Position numbers and translations under genes: made by a program. From contig DATGLE010000067.1 of the NCBI GenBank assembly GCA_035294325.1, forward strand, positions 1-8,980: a stretch of DNA of 8,980 nt, given 5' to 3'. Position 1 is the first letter of the stretch. Each line of letters begins with the position of its first letter. Below the pieces are notes generated by a model. It made no database searches, was not told the origin of the DNA, and was given only the letters and a program-made list of their open reading frames with translations. This document shows, piece by piece, positions 6,563 through 8,980 of this stretch. This stretch comes from DATGLE01 sp035294325 (GTDB taxonomy: Bacteria > Chloroflexota > Ktedonobacteria > Ktedonobacterales > Ktedonobacteraceae).

Positions 6563-7234
6563 TTATGATCCCGCCGGGGTTTCACTGGCGTGGACAAGAA
6601 CGAACTGTTTGCCATCCCAGCGGTAGCTCGCCGTTATATGCAGGTCGGGACAGCAGTGCGGCGTTGACGCCGAATAGCCCTGCCCACTCAGTGTGATCTG
6701 CTGATTGTTGATCGTCGTCTGTTGCACACTACCCCACGTATTGCCATTGCCGATACCCCCGGCCAGCGGGAGATCACCGAGCAGGACAGGATGGGCCGCG
6801 ACTCCGCTGTAGACGAAGACGCGGACGCCGGCAAAATCAGCGGCAGCGCAGCTATACGGAATGGCCGCCTCCGGCTGCCCATCGCCGGTCAGGTCACCAA
6901 AGACCGGCTTGTAGACCTGGAAGCTGATCCCGTTCACGCGCGCCTTGCCGTCCTTCGTTTTGAATGGCTGCGTATTACCATAGCAAGAACTGTGGTAGGT
7001 GAAGTTGGACCAGTCGACCTTCGTCAATGGCTCGCCTTTCACCGCAAGAGGAGTAGTTGTAGGCGCTTGAATGGCCTGTACAGGGACGCCACATCCCGCC
7101 AGCAAGATCACCAGGAAGACGACCGCAAGGGTCGTCTCTACATTTTGGATGATGGGCGCAGGCGTAATGTAGAGACGACCCCTGCGGTCGTCTTTCATCC
7201 GCCCCATTTTTACCTGGTATCCATATTCGGCCAT
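6563..7234 (-). CDS. Putative secreted lipoprotein with FG-GAP/VCBS-like Asp motif
   Basis: 223 residues from the ATG at 7234, preceded by AGAGGA nine bases upstream. In-frame ATG codons at residues 10 and 13 are alternative starts; the last would give a more normal signal peptide. A hydrophobic core TLAVVFLVILLAGC (35-48) ends in a canonical lipobox LAGC, so Cys48 is the predicted lipidation site. A Thr/Pro-rich tether follows, then a mature domain with FGDLTGDGQPEAAI (112-125), the acidic loop typical of FG-GAP/VCBS-type or LppP-like secreted proteins. The domain carries Cys84, Cys129 and the adjacent pair Cys194-Cys195. Its role is unknown; it would sit on the outer face of the membrane. 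Residues 14-40 are encoded by the inverted repeat at 7116-7194, so the n-region and half of the hydrophobic core are repeat-derived. It is convergent with the kinase gene and lies downstream of pspA on the same strand, with R2 between them. Confidence 0.8.
   Translation of the reverse strand: MAEYGYQVKMGRMKDDRRGRLYITPAPIIQNVETTLAVVFLVILLAGCGVPVQAIQAPTTTPLAVKGEPLTKVDWSNFTYHSSCYGNTQPFKTKDGKARVNGISFQVYKPVFGDLTGDGQPEAAIPYSCAAADFAGVRVFVYSGVAAHPVLLGDLPLAGGIGNGNTWGSVQQTTINNQQITLSGQGYSASTPHCCPDLHITASYRWDGKQFVLVHASETPAGS
7116..7194. repeat. Paired-hairpin inverted repeat inside the lipoprotein gene
   Basis: Arms 7116-7144 and 7166-7194 are 29 bases each and inverted-complementary at 28 of 29 positions (the mismatch is 7128 versus 7182), separated by 21 bases. 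Each arm is itself a hairpin: AGACGACC and GGTCGTCT around a 5-base loop. The design resembles REP/BIME-type twin hairpins, and similar GACGACC-GGTCGTC motifs are, from memory, dispersed in Chloroflexota genomes. It overlaps codons 14-40 of the lipoprotein without interrupting the frame. Confidence 0.85.
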
Positions 7235-7278
7235 GATTCTCTATCCTCTTTCTCACTGATCACTTATACCCTTTTCAT

Positions 7279-7421
7279 GGAGAGCATATCTGATTCTCAG
7301 CAGCCTCTCCCTGGCCGGACGTTCGCGCGGCGGAGCCGCGCCAGGATTATAGTGTGTTGTTGGGTGAAAATGCGCTCCGCGCATTTTCACCCAACAACAC
7401 ACTATAACCGGAGAGCGCAGC
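7279..7421 (+). repeat. Complex palindromic element, copy R2
   Basis: R2 has the same order of parts as R1 read on the other strand: the tag TCTGATTCTCAGC at 7289-7301, a GC hairpin with GCGCGGC/GCCGCGC arms at 7325-7341, a 29-bp perfect palindrome at 7347-7407, and the end tag CGGAGAGCGCAGC at 7409-7421. The tag-to-palindrome-centre distance is 88 bases here and 90 in R1. R2 lies between the lipoprotein start and the pspA stop, both on the minus strand, 30 bases downstream of the pspA stop codon. Confidence 0.75.
7347..7407. repeat. Perfect 29-bp palindrome with 3-base loop
   Basis: Arms 7347-7375 and 7379-7407 are exactly complementary around the loop TCC (7376-7378). The loop-proximal GAAAATGCGC is identical to the palindrome at 1414-1468, and the outer arm (TATAGTGTGTTGTTGGGT) is a diverged but still self-complementary variant. 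Read on the minus strand it begins 45 bases after the pspA stop codon and could end or stabilise the pspA transcript, though no T-run follows on that strand. Confidence 0.9.
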
Positions 7422-7451
7422 AGGCACGAGGCGGCAAGCAGACACGCTCGA

Positions 7452-8204
7452 TTACCCCTGCGCTGGCCCCTCAATCTCCGGGCGCTTTGTGTCAGGACCG
7501 CTAATCTGCAATTGTTGTTTCATTGCTTGCAACTGATCTTCCACGTTCTGCTGGGCGGAGATCTGGCGTAGCTCGCGATCAAGCGAATCGCCGGAGCCGA
7601 GCAGACCCTGCTCTTCGAGCGTGCCCTGCTGGATGAGCGATTCCATAGCATCCGCGCGGGCCTGCATCGAGAGCACCTTATCCTGTGCGCGCTGCATGGC
7701 CTGGCTCATCTCGGACATCTCCTGCGAAATGCCCGTCGCTACCTCGTTGATCTTGACCTGCGCCTGCGCAGCATTGTACTGAGCCTTGACCATCTCTTTC
7801 TGGGTGCGGAAGGCTTCGATGCGCGCCGAGATCTTGCGCTCCATATCTACCAGCCGCTCCTCCTGCGCATGCAGCTGCTCGATCTGCTGCTGATAGCTGA
7901 CGATCTGCGCTTGCAGCGTCTCTTTCTTTTGCAGCGCCAGGCGCGCCAGGTCTTCGCGATTGGCTTGAAGCGCCTGCATCGCCTGCTGGCTGAGCCTATC
8001 GGCCTGCGCGCTGATCTGGCCTTCCAGCCGCTCCAATCGCTTCTCGTTCGTAACCACGTCGGCAATCGAGCGGCGCAATTGCTGGAGTTGTTCAAGCTGC
8101 TTACTATAGGAATAATCCATAACCTGGCCGGGGTCTTCCATCTTGTCGAGTGCCGCATTCGCTTTCATATTGAAAAGGTTCGCGATGCGTGAGAAAATGC
8201 CCAT
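7452..8204 (-). CDS. pspA: PspA/IM30 family membrane-stress protein
   Basis: 250 residues, close to the usual 220-250 of the family. PspA/IM30 (ESCRT-III-like) proteins bind stressed inner-membrane patches as oligomers and limit leakage. The sequence opens with the amphipathic helix MGIFSRIANLFNMKANAALDKMEDP, including the conserved ALDKMEDP turn, and continues as almost uninterrupted heptad-rich helices: residues about 26-115 with many Gln and Leu, then a second coil at 120-215 including VKINEVATGISQEMSEM. A short Pro/Gly-rich tail ends the protein. The ATG at 8204 is chosen because AGGAG (complement of 8212-8216) lies seven bases upstream and the family N-terminus begins there; the frame stays open 84 codons further upstream only because it crosses a GC-rich repeat. 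It lies head-to-head with the small gene at 8546. No PspF or other known regulator gene is in view. Confidence 0.95.
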   Translation of the reverse strand: MGIFSRIANLFNMKANAALDKMEDPGQVMDYSYSKQLEQLQQLRRSIADVVTNEKRLERLEGQISAQADRLSQQAMQALQANREDLARLALQKKETLQAQIVSYQQQIEQLHAQEERLVDMERKISARIEAFRTQKEMVKAQYNAAQAQVKINEVATGISQEMSEMSQAMQRAQDKVLSMQARADAMESLIQQGTLEEQGLLGSGDSLDRELRQISAQQNVEDQLQAMKQQLQISGPDTKRPEIEGPAQG

Positions 8205-8211
8205 AGCGGTT

Positions 8212-8216
8212 CTCCT
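8212..8216 (-). promoter_or_regulatory. Ribosome binding site of pspA
   Basis: The minus strand reads AAGAGGAGA at 8219-8211, with core AGGAG seven bases before the ATG at 8204. It fixes the pspA start and rules out the long upstream extension. Confidence 0.75.
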
Positions 8217-8256
8217 CTTGTTTTCCTGACTGCTCACCGCCGCGCGGTTCGCCACC

Positions 8257-8388
8257 CGGGCCGTTGCAAAGTGGGGAAGAGGCGGGGGTGCAGGGGGCGG
8301 CAGCCCCCTGCCGGAGCGCGAGGTGTCCTCGCTTCCTCCCCTTCTCCCACCGCCGCAGGCGGTAAAAAAAGGACTTTGCAACAGCCCG
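8257..8388. repeat. MITE-like element with terminal inverted repeats in the pspA leader
   Basis: The ends are CGGGCCGTTGCAAAGT (8257-8272) and ACTTTGCAACAGCCCG (8373-8388), inverted-complementary at 15 of 16 bases. Inside lie three small hairpins: CAGGGGGC/GCCCCCTG (8291-8310), GCGAGG/CCTCGC (8318-8332) and ACCGCC/GGCGGT (8349-8363). The inner flanks (GTGGGGAAGAGG near 8271 and its loose complement near 8335-8350) also pair, so the whole 132 bases can fold into one cloverleaf-like structure. No transposase or credible coding frame is inside. The run of seven A at 8364-8370 is on the wrong side for a terminator on the + strand and precedes the stem on the minus strand, so it is not a terminator. 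The element ends 52 bases before the pspA start. Confidence 0.7.
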
Positions 8389-8435
8389 AGTGCGCCTGTG
8401 ACGCACAACAACGTGCACATTGGGTTACTATAATT

Positions 8436-8446
8436 ACAGGACCTGT
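8436..8446. promoter_or_regulatory. Candidate operator palindrome ACAGG-A-CCTGT
   Basis: A perfect 5-bp inverted repeat around one base, placed directly beside a TATAAT on one strand and overlapping a TTGACA on the other. The position suits a regulator of the divergent pair. A palindrome this short can occur by chance. Confidence 0.25.
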
Positions 8447-8485
8447 CAACCCTCATGATAACATATACGGGAAGAGATTGGGCAT

Positions 8486-8514
8486 TTCAAAAAGTAGAGA
8501 ATCGCACGTATATA
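8486..8514 (+). promoter_or_regulatory. Weak promoter candidate for the 8546 gene
   Basis: TTCAAA (8486-8491) and TATATA (8509-8514) are separated by 17 bases, each matching four of six bases of the housekeeping consensus. The distance to the ATG (31 bases) suits a short leader. AGAGGG at 8534-8539, six bases before the ATG at 8546, is the ribosome binding site. Confidence 0.3.
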
Positions 8515-8545
8515 TCCTATATGCAGGGAGGAAAGAGGGCAACTT

Positions 8546-8944
8546 ATGAGCGAAGAATTAAGCGGACCGCTACAGGTAGAGATGTTCGCTGCGTCCTTGC
8601 GCGCCGACAGCACCGATCTCAAGGCGTTTATGGAAGCCCTGGCGACCAAATTGGAAGGCTCATTGCCTTCTCAGACTATCGTGAAGCGCCAGAGCAGCCT
8701 CTTTTCGCGCGAGCACCCGGTACAGGATATCGCCGTCAGATTGGGCGACTACGAGTATCGTGTGAGCCGGCAGCGCCAGGGGCCACTGATGACGCAGCGC
8801 GCGAAAGTGGTGCGCGGCATCGTGCTCAAGACCGAGCAGATACCGATGGACCAGTGGATCGATGAACTCGCCGCTGCGCTGGCGCAGGAAGCCGAGCAGA
8901 GTGCCCAGGCGCACGCCGCTCTCGAACGCTTCCTGCTCTCATAA
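8546..8944 (+). CDS. Conserved small cytosolic protein of unknown function, divergent from pspA
   Basis: 132 residues with no signal peptide or membrane span. The pattern is helix (FAASLRADSTDLKAFMEALATKLEGSLP, residues about 14-41), a Lys/Arg stretch with KRQSSLF, a beta segment VQDIAVRLGDYEYRVSRQ, a second strand KVVRGIVLKTEQIPMDQW, and a terminal Ala-rich helix (DELAAALAQEAEQSAQAHAALERFLL). From memory, proteins with the RLGD..., VRGIVL...E(IV)P(ML)D(QE)W and ALERFL-type pattern recur as hypothetical proteins in Actinobacteria and Chloroflexota, so I regard it as a real conserved family without a known function. The start is supported by AGAGGG six bases upstream, and the frame ends at TAA 8942-8944. 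It sits head-to-head with pspA, so a shared regulator or a role in membrane stress is possible but is only inference. Confidence 0.8.
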   Translation: MSEELSGPLQVEMFAASLRADSTDLKAFMEALATKLEGSLPSQTIVKRQSSLFSREHPVQDIAVRLGDYEYRVSRQRQGPLMTQRAKVVRGIVLKTEQIPMDQWIDELAAALAQEAEQSAQAHAALERFLLS

Positions 8945-8958
8945 CCACAGTCGGTCCA

Positions 8959-8980
8959 TGTCATCCTGAGCACCCCGTGT
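8959..8980. repeat. Possible edge of a dispersed repeat (TGTCATCCTGAGC)
   Basis: TGTCATCCTGAGC at 8959-8971 matches, from memory, the start of a short dispersed repeat seen between genes in many Chloroflexota and other bacterial genomes. The window ends before its hairpin could be seen, so this is only a flag. Confidence 0.3.

Larger units (their letters stand above)
8389..8545. promoter_or_regulatory. Divergent promoter region between pspA and the small gene
   Basis: This is the only AT-richer part of the pspA upstream region. A perfect TTGACA lies on the minus strand (complement of 8444-8449), but the best -10 at normal spacing is poor (TAACCC). A perfect TATAAT lies on the + strand at 8429-8434 without a good -35. 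The 11-base palindrome ACAGGACCTGT (8436-8446) overlaps this cluster and could be a repressor or activator site. Exact start sites cannot be read from the sequence. Confidence 0.35.

Noticed and set aside
1414..7407. CRISPR array or phage tail locus
   Set aside because: Repeats are single palindromic elements, not spaced arrays. The baseplate-J similarity is to bacterial surface proteins with membrane anchors, and no other tail genes occur.
6722..7504. 260-codon + strand frame opposite the lipoprotein and through R2
   Set aside because: It runs antisense to the lipoprotein, then through both repeats; no ribosome site or recognisable domain.
8349..8370. Intrinsic terminator at the ACCGCC/GGCGGT hairpin
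   Set aside because: The adjacent run is A on the + strand after the stem, and T before the stem on the minus strand, so neither strand gives a stem followed by U.
8205..8456. 84-codon N-terminal extension of pspA
   Set aside because: It translates the inverted-repeat element and the promoter region; the PspA family N-terminus and a good ribosome site are at 8204.

Overview
The window looks like part of a moderately GC-rich chromosome from a filamentous, soil-type Chloroflexota bacterium, probably of the Ktedonobacteria. This is an inference. It rests on a Hanks-type Ser/Thr kinase next to a 'baseplate J/gp47-like' surface protein of the kind I associate with Chloroflexota and Actinobacteria, on PspA beside an uncharacterised small protein, and on intergenic DNA crowded with long palindromes and paired-hairpin repeats. 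No ribosomal, phage or plasmid marker is present to settle it.

Layout from left to right: the end of a membrane-protein gene (1-176, +); a rhomboid intramembrane protease (335-1114, +); a gene-poor stretch holding the first copy (R1, about 1363-1539) of a complex palindromic element; a large membrane protein with a cytosolic Rossmann-like domain, a disordered Ala/Gly linker, one membrane span and a baseplate-J-like ectodomain (1660-4029, +); a receptor Ser/Thr kinase whose ectodomain is a paralogue of the preceding protein's ectodomain (4128-6494, +); a convergent lipoprotein gene (6563-7234, -) whose signal peptide is partly encoded by an inverted-repeat element; a second, oppositely oriented copy of the palindromic element (R2, about 7279-7421); pspA (7452-8204, -); a 132-bp element with terminal inverted repeats in the pspA leader; and a divergent small conserved gene of unknown function (8546-8944, +).

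Nearly every gene acts at the cell envelope: membrane proteolysis (rhomboid), membrane-integrity defence (PspA), surface sensing and signalling (kinase), and surface display (baseplate-J-like protein and lipoprotein). The strongest candidate for an undescribed system is the adjacent pair 1660-4029 / 4128-6494. The two proteins share the same extracellular module, including a conserved vicinal Cys-Cys motif, but carry different cytosolic outputs: a Rossmann-like domain with a long disordered linker in one, an intact Ser/Thr kinase in the other. I infer a two-component surface receptor in which the ectodomains associate and the kinase acts on its partner. The second notable layer is the repeat population, in which two copies of one element keep perfect palindromes although the arm sequences have diverged.
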